Shown here: piece after piece, positions 22,904-35,703 of the stretch
Layout of the letters: each line of letters begins with the position of its first letter
Position numbering within the stretch: the stretch's first letter is position 1
Origin: Diaporthe sp. PMI_573
Taxonomy: Eukaryota > Ascomycota > Sordariomycetes > Diaporthales > Diaporthaceae
DNA length: 64,000 nt
Direction of reading: 5' to 3'
Assembly: GCA_021399435.1 (NCBI GenBank)
Contig: JAJTUP010000019.1
Span: 62,001 to 126,000 of the forward strand
Translations under genes and position numbers: made by a program
Notes under the pieces: generated by a model
Seen by the model: only the letters and a program-made list of their open reading frames with translations
What the model was told of the DNA's origin: nothing
The model's database searches: none

Positions 22904-23415
22904 CAAGGGCAGGGCACTGATGTTGGTCAGGTGAGACGTACGTACGTACGTCGGAGGAGAGGAGTTGGACATAATGACTTGGATTTTGTAAATAATAATT
23001 CATCTGAGGCTTGGCGTTGTACATAATCTGGGCTTCACGTCATTATCCCCAAGGAAGTCGGCTTAATATGGTTAGAACTGTCAAAAGCCCGCACCAGATG
23101 AAATACATAACGCGCCGCGAAACAAACCTTGCTCCATGAAACGCTGTGGAAATGAGCAGTGCGCTGTCCTACATATCAACCGACTGGTCCAAGACGGTCC
23201 GATGCTAGTGAAGAGGACGAGGGCGGCCGTCTGGACCAGCTTTTCCGTGCCTGGACTGCTCAGTGTCGATGATCTCAAGGTCAATCAGGGTATGATCATT
23301 TCATTGCACATTAATTCCCCCCCCCCCCAGTGGATGCAACCAACTTCCTTCCCGTGCCAGCCTCTTTTCCCCCTCCCAGATTTACCTCGGTTGTGGTTCT
23401 CACGAGGGACCTTGC
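22904..23415. other. intergenic between convergent genes
   Basis: About 0.5 kb between the cupredoxin stop and the Sti1 stop. It includes a short direct run of ACGT repeats at about 22935-22951 and a poly-C tract near 23319-23328. It should hold both 3' ends. No gene seen. Confidence 0.55.
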
Positions 23416-25302
23416 TTAGCCCACGCGGATAACACCAGCTGCGATGAGCTTCTGAATCTTGGAGCGGACGCCCGCGTTCTTCATGTGCTCGCGCAGGGCG
23501 GCAGGGTCGGATTGGGCCTGCTGCAGAATGGACTGCATGACTGGGTCCTGCATGACGGCCATGATCTGCGAAGGGGGTCAGCTGGTGTGTCAATCGCAAA
23601 AGAGCGTCTTCGTTTTGCCACTTACATCGGGGTCCCGCATGATCCTCTCCCTGGTCTGCTCCTCGGTCTCGCCCTCGCGGCTCTCGTACATCTTGGCCAG
23701 CGCCTTCTGCTGCTGCTGCTCGATCTCCCTGGCATTGGCGCCATTGTGGTGCTGGGCGTCAACCTCAGCGGCCACGTCGCACGCGTCCATGCAGTCCGAG
23801 TATCTCTTCATCATGAACAGCGCCTGGGCCTTGCGGATGTATGCGCGGATGAAGGTCTTGTCCTTCTTGATGGCGGTGTTGCACTCGTCCACGGCGCTGG
23901 GCAGCTCGCCGAGCTTGATCAGAGCCGCGGCCTTGTTCGAGTAGCCTCGGGGGTCATCGGGTGCGCGCTTGGCCATGTCCTCGTAGGCCTTGTACGCCTC
24001 GGTGTACTCGGACTTCTTGAAGAACTCGTTGCCCTGGATACGAGACTCTTCGGCCTTCTCCGGGTCGACGAGCGCCTTCTTGGCGTCCTCGAGCTTCCTC
24101 TTTTCCGCTGCGCGCAGCTTGTTCAAGATGTCGGGGGTGCGGTGCTCACGCAGAGACATTTGGTAGTACTCGATGGCCTTTGCCATGTCGCCCTGCTTCT
24201 CGTGGGCACTGCCAATGCGAGCGAGAGCCTTGGCTATAAGCTTGAAGTCGGCGTAGATCTCCCGGCCCTCGCTGACAGCCTGGTTGCAGGCCTCGATGCA
24301 CTTGTCGTAGTCACCCTTCTCGAAACAGGCGGCGCTCAGGTTGGTGAGGTAGGTAATGTCCTTGTGGGTCTCCCATGCCTTGGTGTAGTGCTCAATGGCC
24401 GCGTCGAAGTTCCTCTTCTTGTACTCGGCGGTGCCCAGAGCCTTCAGCTTGTCGGCCTCCTCCTTTGCCTTCCTCTTGGAAATCGACTCCTCGTCCTCCT
24501 CCATGGGCTCCGGCTCCGGCGCTGGCTCAGGTGCCTTGTTAGCAGGCTCTGGCTTCTTGGGCTCGGGCACCTCCTCAGCCTCGCGGGGGGCGCCGCCAGC
24601 TGGGCCGGCCTCGCCAGGCATGCCCATCTGCATGTCGACACCCATCAACACACCGAGGACCTGCAGGAGCCTCGAGTCGCCAGCAAGCTCCTGAGGGGTC
24701 AGAGACTTGGGGTCCCGTTGGATCTGTTGGATCTTGTTCATGAAGACAGGATCGGAGACGAAGGAGCTCGTCTTTGGGTTGGCGGCGATCTTCGGGATCA
24801 GGTTGGGGTCACTGAACATCTGGCCAAGCCCGGCGGCGGGATCACCCATGGGGTCTTCTGGAGTCTGCAGAGCCCGCTCGATGTTGGCAATGTCCTTCTT
24901 CACGGCGGCATTGTTTGGGTCGAGCTCGGAAGACTTCTTGTAGGCCTCGAGGGCGCCGGCGAGGTCACGCTTGCCGTGGAGGGCAGCTCCTTTTCGGCTC
25001 CATCCCTTGGGCCAGTCAGGCTTGATCTCTGTGGTCTTGTCGGCATCTTTCAGGGCGTTCTCATAGTCCCGCTTGGAGGCATAGGCTGCGGACCGGTTGC
25101 TGTAGAGGACGTGGTTCTCTGGTGTCAAGGCAATGGCTTGTGTGAATTTGTCACTGCAGAGGACGACAGTCAGAATTTGTAGTATAATAACAGGAGCAGA
25201 CGAAACAAGACCAGGACAGGGAGGTACTCACACAGCCTCGTCAAAGTTCTTTGCAGCAATGGCCGCGTTGCCCTGAGCTTTCAACTCGTCTGCGGTCGAC
25301 AT
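23416..25302 (-). CDS. STI1: Hsp70/Hsp90 organising co-chaperone Sti1/Hop
   Basis: Cytosolic adaptor that hands client proteins from Hsp70 to Hsp90. 582 residues, exons 25302-25232, 25153-23626 and 23565-23416, summing to 583 codons. Domain order is complete: TPR1 at about 1-118 (ELKAQGNAAIAAKNFDEAV, LYSNRSAAYASKRDYENAL), DP1 at about 135-190 (DPNLIPKIAANPKT, IQRDPKSL), an acidic Pro/Glu linker at about 205-260, TPR2A at about 264-385 (AEYKKRNFDAAIEHY), TPR2B at about 400-500 (ESRIQGNEFFKKSEYTEAY) and DP2 at about 525-582 (MQDPVMQSILQQ, AALREHMKNAGV). The usual carboxylate-clamp Asn, Lys and Arg positions are present in the TPRs. Length matches fungal Sti1. The first intron interrupts the first TPR and the last intron lies just before DP2. 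Confidence 0.96.
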
Positions 25303-25862
25303 GGTGGGGGGGGGATGCGACTGCGATGGTGGAGTATACTTGAGCTTGGCTGATTCTCAGAATGTACAGAGAAGTAGAAGTTGGGAGGTTTCGAAGTGAT
25401 ACGGGAGCTGTAGAAGGTCCGGGGAAGTGTCTGAGAACAAGGTCGAATGGTGGTGTTACTGTGCTTGTTGTTGTGATTGCCAGTGGGTGGTTGGTTGTTG
25501 CTGAGCCTTGTGCTCGTCCTCCGTTTTCATCCCTGCTGGACGGGCAGGCTTCAATAGCATCGAGGTTTCTAGGCCCTTCCATCAACCCTGACCGTGGGCT
25601 CAGAAAACGGGCTGCGCTGCGGGGCAGCTCCTTGGACCCTGGACCCCTGCACACAGCTGGAGAAGCTTGGGCCAAGTTGGGAGCTCTATGTGCCCAGGTG
25701 GTTAGCAGCACCCTTCAATGATAACGAGCCTCGTTTACTCTTGTGGAAATTCACATTGTCCTTGTTTGTGTATGGTTCAATTACAGCATGAGTCCCTCGA
25801 CATACCTCCATGTCTCCCCAACAACGTGTGGCCCAGTACATTTCAAATTTAAGTCTACGTCT
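25303..25862. other. STI1 promoter and 3' flank of the membrane-protein gene
   Basis: About 0.56 kb between two minus-strand genes. I looked for heat-shock elements upstream of STI1 and found scattered GAA/TTC triplets but no clean three-unit array. No gene seen. Confidence 0.5.
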
Positions 25863-27245
25863 TCAACCCAGATGGTGCACCCCTCGAGCTGCAGGTGGAG
25901 GGGAGGGGGACCGTGACCACGCCCTTCTTGAGAGGCCCATGTCTGCCCACACCCGGTGGACCTCGTCGTCCATGTTGAAACCACTCGTTTGCTGCAACTG
26001 GGTCCCACGGGCAGTAGCTCCCTCGCTCGGCTGAGACTCCTTAAATGCCCTGCCCTCCTCCGAATCGGCTTGGACGATCTTGCCGCTCGGGAGTTGCACC
26101 AGCTCGATACTCTCGTCGGCTTCGTGGATGGTCTGCCCACCAGTCACTCGTGTCGTCATCTTCTTGCCCACGAACGAGGCCGGCGGGGCCTCCTGGACCG
26201 ACCCTGCGGACCTGCTAGATCCCTTTGTTCGCCCGAGGTAGAAAACCCGAAGCAGGGGAATCGCCTGTGCAATGATATAGATCGCCACCTCTGCCTGGAA
26301 TAGACCAACCAGCGCCACCCACCCATCTGCTAGACGTTAGTGGCATGCACTTCCCAGCAGGACGTGCGGCGGAGACCAATGCTTACAAGTCCAGTCCGGC
26401 GTCCCCAGCTCCTCGGTGGCTTTCGGGCTGTGGCTAGCCAGGACGGTTCTGCACCATGTGATACCTGTGAGATACTAACCTCCGATATCTGGCTCTTCAC
26501 TTCGAGGACCTTGTGATAAGACTCACCTGACCAAGCAGACTATGCCTGCTAGACCAACCAGACTCATGGTGATGCCCACACCCCATTTCTCCCTGCTCGG
26601 GATATATATCTTTGCAAGAACTCTCCAAGGCATGTAAGCCAGATAGGCATCAGCAAGTATTGTTACAGCGGCGTTGGCCACGTGTATCCAGACTGCAGTC
26701 TGCATAGGGACACAGAAGCCGTATATCCCTTTGACATCTGCGAGCGCATCGCAGAGATCCAGCCACGTTATCACCGCAGCTGCAATGTTCACGGCACAGA
26801 CGAACAAGACGACAACCCAAAGGATTACCTTCGTCCTGCCACTAGAGAGCCTGATCAGAGTCACCGCAAACGCAGTCTTGCTTAGAGCCATAGCGATGTA
26901 GAAGAAACTTATGGATGAGAAGGCTAAGATCCACCCATGTGAGGTGCCTTCGATGACCCTAAAGCCGTACGACGGGGCGGAAGCAGCTAGCCCATTTCCG
27001 CACAGCAGCAGGGCCCAGGAGGCGATCACTTATTGTTCCTATCATCAACACATCCATGCTAGTTCAACATCTGGCCCGGGCGTGATTGACCTACGTATAT
27101 AGTCATCCCACCAAAGGCCCTTGTACAAACTTGTCCTCGCCCAGAGTCGAGTGAAGAGGAAAATTGTCGTCACGGCCCCGGAGAGTGGATGGATCGCCTT
27201 GGCCAGCTCCTCGGAGCCGGAGCGCAGGAAGAATGAGTCGAGCAT
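25863..27245 (-). CDS. rhodopsin-domain fungal integral membrane protein
   Basis: Membrane protein of about 392 residues in four exons: 27245-27095, 27028-26527, 26448-26387 and 26326-25863. The N-terminal ~250 residues form the multi-helix domain of the fungal rhodopsin-like family: a TRLWARTSLYKGLWWDDY block after helix 1, then IASWALLLCGNGL, FFYIAMALSKTAFAVTLIRLSSGR, ILWVVVLFVCAVNI, WIHVANAAVTILADAYLAYMPWRV and SLVGLAGIVCLVR. The cytosolic C-terminal ~130 residues are polar, with ESIELVQLPSGKIV, a basic/Pro stretch and no known domain. There is no retinal lysine assignment and no CFEM domain, so it resembles the large PTH11-related group without CFEM. Function unknown; surface sensing is only a suggestion. 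The last acceptor is a TAGCAG tandem site, giving one residue more or less. Confidence 0.8.
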
Positions 27246-29407
27246 TGTCGACAGGCGGTGACTGCTTCCCGATGAGAATAACTACTTCAGACAAGAGTCG
27301 GCAAGGATTCTGCTGGTATGACACAATCGCAAAGACATATGAACGGTATGTTGCGGTTTCGGGATCAACCCAAGATACAAGGCTGGCCGAATTTGAAGAA
27401 GGAGCAAAGGAAAAAAAAAATTAAGAAGAGGTTTGAGGGCCGAGCTCTCGCTACGATGCGCAAAGCACGGCACGCTTGCACTACCTTCCACAACGGGGTC
27501 TTGAGTCCGACATCTCATAGGTCGTTGGCTGGACCGCATTCAGTCCCGGCACCAACAACAGCGTTAATATGGACCACATTGCTGGATTGGCCAGCGACTT
27601 CCTGTTGGCCCCCGCCCACTCGAGTAGCATCAGACACAAAATCTCCCACCGGTGCCCCGTTTGATTCGAGGTACAGTGGATCGCATCAGCTGGAACGGTC
27701 GCACCTGAATATGATGCATCACTGTAATACCACGCCAAGTTGGCTCACGTGCCAAACTCTTGCAGACAAAAATTTACTGTAGCAGAGTTTCCGCCAGCCC
27801 GGATAGGCCTGTTGGATATTTCCTCACCTAACTTGTGCTAGTATGTTTCCAGTTCTCAACCTTTAGATGCGCGGATAATCACTGGCCGAACGATCATCAG
27901 GCACCTCCCAGACTATCGGGCATTTACGCATGGTCTTTTGAGCGACATACACAGGCATCACTGAGTGTAGAATTGAGGGCTTGAATCATTCGCAATCCCG
28001 TCAAGCCTGGTTCCAGCGGCGGAAACCTTCACAGCCCGCCGGCCGAAGTTCAAGACCACGAATTCTAGTTTGTTTCTGGGCACGCGGGTGATGGGAAGTG
28101 CTTGAGCTCCAAGTTATCTGATGCTACGAATAGAAGACCCAAGTGAGGGTCGTGTCTCAAGTGGACCGCCAGCGTCAGCTGCCCAGGCGCACGCTCGCAC
28201 TTTATGGCAGATGCCCCACCTGTTGAATAACAGTTCACTGCATCCGGCCAACAGGACTCCACCTCGAGGCGGGAGACTCAGGACGGGCGTCCTGGAGGTT
28301 TCTAAGTGAAATCTCTTGCCGTTCTAGCAACATGACCGGTGGCTATGCTCGTGCTCAGACCCGCTTGATTTGTATGCTTGTGACTACAGCTTTTCCAGGC
28401 TATGATGCTTGGGGAGGCTTGAGGCATATGTGACGCGGACGCCATGGTCGGAAATGAGACACATAGATAGAATAAGAGCGCTCGCTCTTCACTCAAAACC
28501 TCTGATAGACTAAAGATGAATTTGGCAAAGATGTCAAAATGTTGGCTTAACATTAATTCCACGAAAGCCGTGTAAGTCTAGCAGCAGAACGTCCAAGGAA
28601 TTGAATGACCCAGAGTCGAAAACGAGCAGAATATTTCCAAGGCCAAAGCATGCCCATGCCCGAGCACCTGGGCGTGGAGGTCACATCCCGTCAAGACATG
28701 CACAGGATCAACTGTGAATCTAACAGGTGAAGTTGGGATCGCTGAAATTCCCAGCCGCGACCTGACAGACCCAAAGCGTCGGAACTCTTGGTCCTTAGTC
28801 CACTCGGGGGAAAATACCAGCAAAAAAAAATAAAAAATCAAAGCATTGAATTGTCGTGTATCTGTTCAAGAAAATCAAATTTTGATTTTACTAGCACTGG
28901 CAAGAGGTGTGCAATAGCTTTAGAACCCGTAGACGTTCCGGCTCGGCTCTCATACCTGGTATGGAGAATTGGAACAAGTTGTTGCAGGTCATGGAGCTCG
29001 CCTGTTTTCCAGAATGAACGTCTTGATTTCCCTGAATATCACCGGCTAAAGAAGTGGTATCCGACATTCGATGGTGCTTGCTCCAAGTCGCAGTGACTTG
29101 TCCAGCAGGGGTTAACCGGCAGGGACTGACTGCCTGACCTGCTCAGTGGGATGACTTAAAAGAGGCTTCTGGTCATAATCCGATTCAATCGTACTGCCAG
29201 GCACCTCCCTCAAGCAGGAGCCATGAATGGTCGGCTTACGTAAGCCCAAGCCAAGCGTGTCCGAGGCTTGTCTCGGGTTGCCCGACGACCTGAGATAGTT
29301 CCCATCGTCCGCAACCCTGAATCTCAGCGACAAGTCGCCGTCCACCCAGCAAAAGGCACGCAAAAATCTCGCGTTGATACGGTCTGCTCTCCTCGTCGCC
29401 AACAGCC
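27246..29407. other. intergenic between divergent genes
   Basis: About 2.2 kb between the membrane-protein start and the cactin start. No supportable gene. It holds A-runs at about 27411-27420 and 28823-28839, and a short perfect inverted repeat with nine-base arms around one T at about 28869-28887. Promoters of both flanking genes should lie here. Confidence 0.5.
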
Positions 29408-31151
29408 ATGGACCCCGGGCGACAGGCAATGATCGATGGTGGGAAGTCGCCCCAACGGCTAGACAGGGACGTCACCGGCCCACGGCGCGATCCAAACAAC
29501 CGCATCACCAAGCCCTCGAAACCAAGCCCTTCAAACGCCGCAGCCAATACCGCCCGCTTTCTTAGCCAAGACGATCAATCCAGAAAGTTCGTGGCCGACG
29601 AAGACAAGTTTGTCCTCAAGCAGTCCAAGAAGAAGGCGGACATCAGAGTCCGAGAGGGACGAGCAAAACCCGCCGACTATCTGGCCTTCAACCTCCGTTA
29701 CATCGACAGCGACCGGGACGTGTTCGACGATGACGACGGCGATATTGAAATCGAAGTACCGTCACCTGAGAGAATAGTGGATGGCTCAAGCTTGGCAGAG
29801 CTCAAGGAGCTGGAGGAAGGCATCAAATCCTTCCACACACTGGAGACCAGTCAGAGGAACCGCGAATACTGGAGCTCTCTCCTCGTGCTGTGCAGCGATC
29901 GGGGGACGAAGCTACAGGGAAATGACCACGAAGGACGTGCAGTCAGCTCCGTATCTTCGGACGTCGACAGGATCCTTGGTCCCAAGACCTTTGAGCAACT
30001 TGAGGGCTTGGAGAAGCAGATCAAGGCGAAATTACAGTCTGACGAGCAGATCGATACCGACTACTGGCAGGGGCTTCTGAAAAACCTGCTGGTTTACAAA
30101 GCAAAGGCGAAGCTCAGGAAGATTTGCGAAGCCATCAAGGAGAGCCGCATCGAGCAGTTCAGGTTATTGAACCCTGCCAAAGCTGATGCTCTCGCGTCGG
30201 CTAGTGGTGACGGTTCTAGGGCCGTGATTGGTTCAACAGGGAGCACCTCACGAGCGCCGAATCCGCCAACCGCTTCTTCCTCTTCTGCCGCTGGTGCTGG
30301 TGCCGCTGCCTCCGAGGGCAGTGATCCGCCCCCTGGAACGGCACGATTTGCTTCGAGTGGCGCGCAAGACTTTTCTCAGGCCACCCGGGCTCTTTACGCA
30401 CGCGAGGTTGCGCGCGGAATCAGCGAGAACGAGGAGATCTTCACGGCAGAGGAGGCTGTCCCCAGCGCCGCGAAGCCGAAATGGGCCGACAAGTATCGGC
30501 CTCGGAAGCCCCAGTACTTCAATCGTGTCCAGATGGGCTACGAATGGAATAAGTATAACCAAACGCACTACGACCACGACAACCCTCCTCCCAAGGTGGT
30601 TCAAGGGTACAAGTTCAACATCTTCTACCCGGACTTGATCGACAAGACCAAGGCACCCACGTTCAAGATCATCCGGGAAGGCGGCCGACGCAGAGGAGAG
30701 TCCTTTGCTCCGGCGGGCGAGGAGGATACTTGCCTACTCCGATTCATCGCAGGTCCACCGTACGAAGATATCGCGTTTCGAATTGTAGACCGGGAATGGG
30801 ACTACTCGGCGAAGAGGGAACGGGGCTTCCGAAGCAGTTTTGACAAGGTATGTCCCATTATCCTTCCAATTCGTTTCACCAGAAGGTGCGCAGAATTCGA
30901 CCCTGGCCATACAATACGACCAGTGATGACGATGTCCGTCTTTTGTATTTTTCATTTTTATTTTGGAAAGGACGGTGAAGGGAAGGTTGCCGACCTTGTA
31001 TCGCACAGTTGCTGATCGATCACTGTCAACAGGGCATTCTTCAGCTACACTTCCAGTTCAAGAAGGTTCGTAGTAAATCCATCCAATCCCAGTTATGTTC
31101 AGTACAAATGGAAGACTAACGACTTTTGTGCAGATTTACTACAGAAAGTAA
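29408..31151 (+). CDS. CACTIN: cactin, spliceosome-associated protein
   Basis: Nuclear protein that works with the spliceosome, late in splicing, and has roles in genome stability in other eukaryotes. 496 residues in three exons: 29408-30847, 31033-31065 and 31134-31151. The middle has the cactin-mid block (DKFVLKQSKKKADIRVREGR, then AKPADYLAFNLRYID). The C-terminal third is the highly conserved cactin domain: KPQYFNRVQMGYEWNKYNQT, HYDHDNPPPKVVQGYKFNIF, YPDLIDKTKAPTF, FIAGPPYEDIAFRIVDREW and the terminal GILQLHFQFKKIYYRK. Those last 16 residues come from a 33-nt exon and an 18-nt final exon, recovered only by splicing. The second donor is GTTCGT. The N-terminal Arg/Ser region seen in animal cactins is short here, as in other fungi. 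A low-complexity Ser/Ala linker occupies about residues 265-310. Confidence 0.92.
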
Positions 31152-33480
31152 TGTCGCCGATGAGCAGTTCCTGTTCGAAGCGCGCATGCGAGCATTGGGC
31201 CTTAAAGCACCTCGGCCTGGAAGGTGTGGCGCCTGGTGCGTGCGTCGAGGTTGGGGGTGGCAGGAAATGCATACTTGGTTAGTCCTTTGACGACCAATCA
31301 TGGCAGGGGTGGACCTGACATACATGCTGCTTTCACCTGGTGGGCGAGAACCGGCCCGTTGTTGGAAGGACGGTCATTCTAATGGCCTCTGACACTTATG
31401 TAATCGCATCATACGTTACAACTGGTGCAAGGCGCACGGGACTAATGACAGGCAATAGGCTTTCTGTGAAACCTCGCCGGTACTATCGCGGCCTCTTCAC
31501 CCGCTGTCCGCGTCCCAACACACTGATCTTGACCGCGCCACCGTTATGCTCTCAGCCATCGAGTCTGGCCGCGCTCGCTCGGCAACTGACCTGTGACACC
31601 TCCAGCTGCCTGCGGCTCCCTGTTGGGAAGGCTGATGCCGCTAGTCGCTCTTGTGCGCCCCCTCCCCCCCCCATCTTGTTGCCCTCATACACTGCACTGA
31701 TTGACCGTTGGCTCCAACAAACAGGGTGCACGACTGCGTGGTTTCAACATTTCGGGCGAACGTTGTGTTGTGTATACACTGTCGACAGCCCTCCATGAGG
31801 CAGCACGAGGCAGCCTAGCGGTAGCGGTGAGGCTAGATCGCTCGAGAGCCTTGCTCTCTTCGTCTCGCCATTTGTTGAGATTGCATGCAACCATGGTCCA
31901 GCCAGGACTCATTAGCGATAGATCCGGATCGACTTTTCTAGCCTCTTCTAGATGCTTCGCCCTCCCGTCTCATGCAAGCCATCTTCCTTCAGGCGGGAGT
32001 GGCCCACAACTGTTGCCCCTTGAATACATGGTCATGGTCTGTCCCGCAGCCTCCTTCCAAACGAAGTCATTGGTAGGATTGGCGGGATCGAATGCAGCCT
32101 CCCGCAACGAGCCTGAGCCGTCACGGCTCTGACAGGCGCAAGAAGCCCGGACCCGCCTGAAGACGATGAGGAGAAGTCACCATCCGGGCGAAATACTGCC
32201 CAAATCTACTTCCACCTGGCCAGCCATTCGGCAAAAGGCGCGACAAGGTACCAACTCCTTTGAGCTGCCTGGCAGAAGCCCTCTCAAGCTTCACCCCTCC
32301 TCTGCTAGACGAACACGGCTCTTTATGCTCGCCTTTTGTGCCACAAAGCTCGCCTCCCCCTTGCGTTTCCTTTGAACTCGCCTTGGTGTCACTCTGGGCT
32401 CACTGACATCGATGATACCCCCATGCCTTACCCCCATGCCACCCAGGCTGGGCCCCCTGTCACGTCTTGGGCTGACACCTTGTGCCTGCATACGGGTAGG
32501 GTGTGCCCAAACGGCTTTGAGGTTGCTTTGGTACGTATGTGAGCGCTTTAGGTATTCGGCACTCAGGGGAGGTCCCGTAGCATCTTGGGGCAGTGGGGAT
32601 TCATCCTCCCATACAGCTGCAGTCTTCTATTGCTAGACGACAGAATGCTATTCCGCCCCAGACGAGACCGTCTCAGCAGAAAAGCAATGGCAGCGAGCCA
32701 TGCCTCGTTTGCGCAGATCTTGCTAAAACACTGCCCGCACACGCACGCGCAAGCCATGGCAGCACACAAGCACGCACGCACCACGCCACTGCCTTACACA
32801 CCTGCCTGGGTTCGTGTGTAGAACATGACCAGCCAGCCCCGCATACCCTGTATGGAGGTACAAAGTAGAAAGTACGCGAGACGGGGCTCTGTTGAAGCAT
32901 GTGTGAGCTGGCAAGTAACTTACTTGTCATTTGCATCACTGGACTTGCGTTCGCTAGGAGCACTCCCCAAAGGTCCAGGCGGTACCCCTCTCACAAACCC
33001 CCCTGACCTTTCTCAGTATATGCGGACAAGACGTAGCCTGCTACCCTTGTCTGTCCTAATCTGCAAGTAGGATCCGTATTGGCTACAAGCAGATCTTGAT
33101 GACCCATTCGCTTTGAGTGACATGGAAGACCAATCTGGTTCAACTATTGGCCGTGATCGTCTTCTTCATCCTGACGGAGGAGGAGATGAGAAGGAGAGAT
33201 AGAGAGAGGGGGGAGAGGAAAGAAGACATCAGTGAAGGCAGCATCCGAGCCACAAGCGTTCGAGCAGAGCTTCCCACCTACACATAGCATAGCCTGCAGG
33301 CTCCCACTCACCGTCAGCTTCCGGATTGTTTCCCTGTGCTGCAGTTCGTCATATCAAGCACCACAAGCAAGCACCTGGCCCTGACATCCACATCAATCCT
33401 GAAAGTTGTTGTCTCTCGTTTTCTCTTGACTCGTCACCATCATTGTTTCACTCCATCCCAACCTTGGTCGCCAAACAGGA
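31152..33480. other. intergenic, promoter side of the forkhead gene
   Basis: About 2.3 kb without a supportable gene. The 33100-33480 part carries a purine-rich run (about 33176-33230) followed by a pyrimidine-rich leader-like stretch, consistent with the promoter and 5' leader of the forkhead gene. Long leaders are common for fungal regulators. Confidence 0.5.
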
Positions 33481-35703
33481 ATGATCCGGATGACTCAACA
33501 ACATCTATTGTTTCATAGCCGAGACAGAGACCACATTCATCGCGAGTTGCAGTTGCTATCGCCGTCAATCTTGAGCATTGTGGTGCGGTACCAGGAAGAC
33601 AAGATGGCTCAAGACTCTGAAAGCGTGGATGGCTTCCCGCAGGTCGCCTCCCCCGACGCCTCTGGATCATACTCACCATGCGACAACGTCCATCTGAAAC
33701 ATGAGTATTCCCTCTGCACGACACAAGCATCTCTTGCGGCTATCACAGACGCCAACCCGAGCAACAGCGGTGCCTACTCACCGACCACCATCCTTCCCCA
33801 GGCTTATGGGACGCGGCGCTCGGCAGCCGTCACGACCTCGTCTCATGCCCAAGACGGCGGAGTAGACGGAACTGAGCGCGGTGATTCATCCCCGACACCA
33901 CGGCAGCTAGTCCCGCAGCCGCACTCACAATATGAAGAATACGGCCCAGGGGCCCTGTCGCAGCGTCTGCAAAGCTTTCAGACGAGCCACTCTACTGGCT
34001 TCGACGGCTACAGCCCTGACACAGTCTCCAAGCCAGCGGCTGAGAGCGTCTTAACCCCTCGGCAAAATCTCGCCTACAATGTCAACAACCGCAGCGACCG
34101 CCTGTCCTTGTATGACTTGGATGTACAGACTCAGCCGGGAGGTGAATGGACGCCTGTAGGGTGTTGCGCCTCTCCTCAGGAAGCCCCTTACCAACAGTCA
34201 CTCCACCCCGCAAGTCGCTTTGCTTTCGTATCAACCGCAGACGCAGCACAGCCGACCTCTGCGCCCTACACTGTGGCGGCGAGCAGACCAGGACAGTCCT
34301 GCCAAAACGTCCAAGAAGAAGACCTTGCCTTTCCTCCGACGCATGGATTATACGATCCCTACAGCCACGCAGATGGTATCCCAATAACAACTTTGTCTCC
34401 ATGCAACAGCACTCTGGCCATGGGAAGCAACGCCATCTGCATCCGCCGGGAGGACACAGCGCCCCTATCTGACCCAGATATCGACATGGACGCCGATATG
34501 GTCTACCACCCCAACCTCTATGACGCTGAGGATGTTCGTAGGTCCAGGTCGTCGACTGAGCCTGTGGGAGGTAAGAGTGACGAGCCGTACGCGCAGCTCA
34601 TCTACAGGGCTTTCATGTCGCAGCCGAACAAGTCCATGACTCTGCAGGAGATCTACCAGTGGTTCAGGGACAACACGGACAAGGCAAAGAGTGCTGGGAA
34701 AGGGTGGCAGAATTCAATACGCCACAATCTTAGTATGAACGGGGTAGGCCATTCTTTTATTGATGTGCTGAAGCGTAAGGGTTGCGACTGACAAGTAACG
34801 ACTTGGCAGGCATTCACTAAGCGATCCTCAGATCAGCCGCCCCTGAACAGCGATGGGAGTCTGTCTCTGGATGCTTCGGGCGCGGATGGGAGAAAGTCGA
34901 CTGAATGGTTTCTCGAGTCCAGGTATTATGGCGGCGTTGAGAGCACCACCAGATATCGCAAGGGCAATAGCAAGAGTGGTGGGCGGAACACGCGGGGTGA
35001 ACGAGCGGTTGACGGGAACGTCAAAGCCGTGTCAGGCAGAAAAGGTGGTTACCAAGCCGCCCAAAACAGGAAAAGAACGAAAACTAAACAGCAACAAGGA
35101 GCAGCTCGGCAACGGAACCAACGTCTGCAGCAATACGGGTGTGGCTTTTACGCGGATGAGGACGGACGCTTCTACCCTGAGTACCCTGCGCATTTTCCTG
35201 CAAACACGTCCTCTCCTTTCCAGATCCAAGCTCCTCCCAGCCTAAACAGACACGGCGGGATGCACCGCGGCCGACAAGGCCACCTGGACACCAACTACTT
35301 CCAGCCCCGGCTGCCGGGCAGCACCCACGACACGCATGCAAAAGGGCTACCAGGCGATGTCGACCCCGCTGCCGAGCCAACGACGCCCCCGGGCCCCGGC
35401 CACGACTCGCAGATGGGCGATCTCTCATACGAAAACGAGTACCATCCTTACCTGCCCGGGTTCCTCGTCCACAACGACGCTAGCTACCACCACACGGCGC
35501 CGGTGGCGGCGGCCGGGACATTGTCGCCATCGGGCTACCCGCCGCAGCCGGCCTACACGCTCAACCAGGTGGAAGGCGTTTTCGAGGGCACCTCGGGGAT
35601 CGAAGTCCCTCTGTTCCTCGGCGGCAAGAACCTGACGAGCGAGGAGGCAGCGGCCCTGATGACAGCAAACCCCTGGGCGAACGAGGGGCCATACTGCGGA
35701 TGA
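33481..35703 (+). CDS. forkhead transcription factor
   Basis: DNA-binding regulator in two exons (33481-34743 and 34810-35703), 718 residues from the first ATG. The Met at 33604 has the better context (AAGATGGC) and would give 677 residues; the first 41 residues look like leader sequence, so the shorter form is probable. The forkhead domain lies at about 365-430: DEPYAQLIYRAFMSQPNKSM, TLQEIYQWFRDNTDKAK, then GKGWQNSIRHNLSMNGAF with the recognition helix. The 66-nt intron falls between the Gly and Ala of NGAF, inside the domain. A fungal-specific block follows (KSTEWFLE, VESTTRYRKGN), then a basic GRKGGYQAAQNRKRTK stretch. The rest is disordered and rich in Ser, Pro, Gln and Tyr. No FHA domain is present, so it is not an Fkh1/2-type cell-cycle factor. 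Targets unknown. Confidence 0.88.

Noticed and set aside
23485..25182. A 565-codon open frame on the plus strand, antisense to STI1
   Set aside because: It mirrors a GC-rich coding gene in which the opposite strand rarely meets stops. The Leu/Val/Gly-rich product has no domain, while the minus strand encodes a full-length Sti1.
25303..25560. Heat-shock element upstream of STI1
   Set aside because: GAA and TTC triplets occur but not with the five-base spacing of at least three alternating units.
28869..28887. Perfect short inverted repeat with nine-base arms in an AT-rich patch
   Set aside because: Isolated, made only of A/T-rich sequence next to A-runs, with no gene end or second copy nearby; likely chance.
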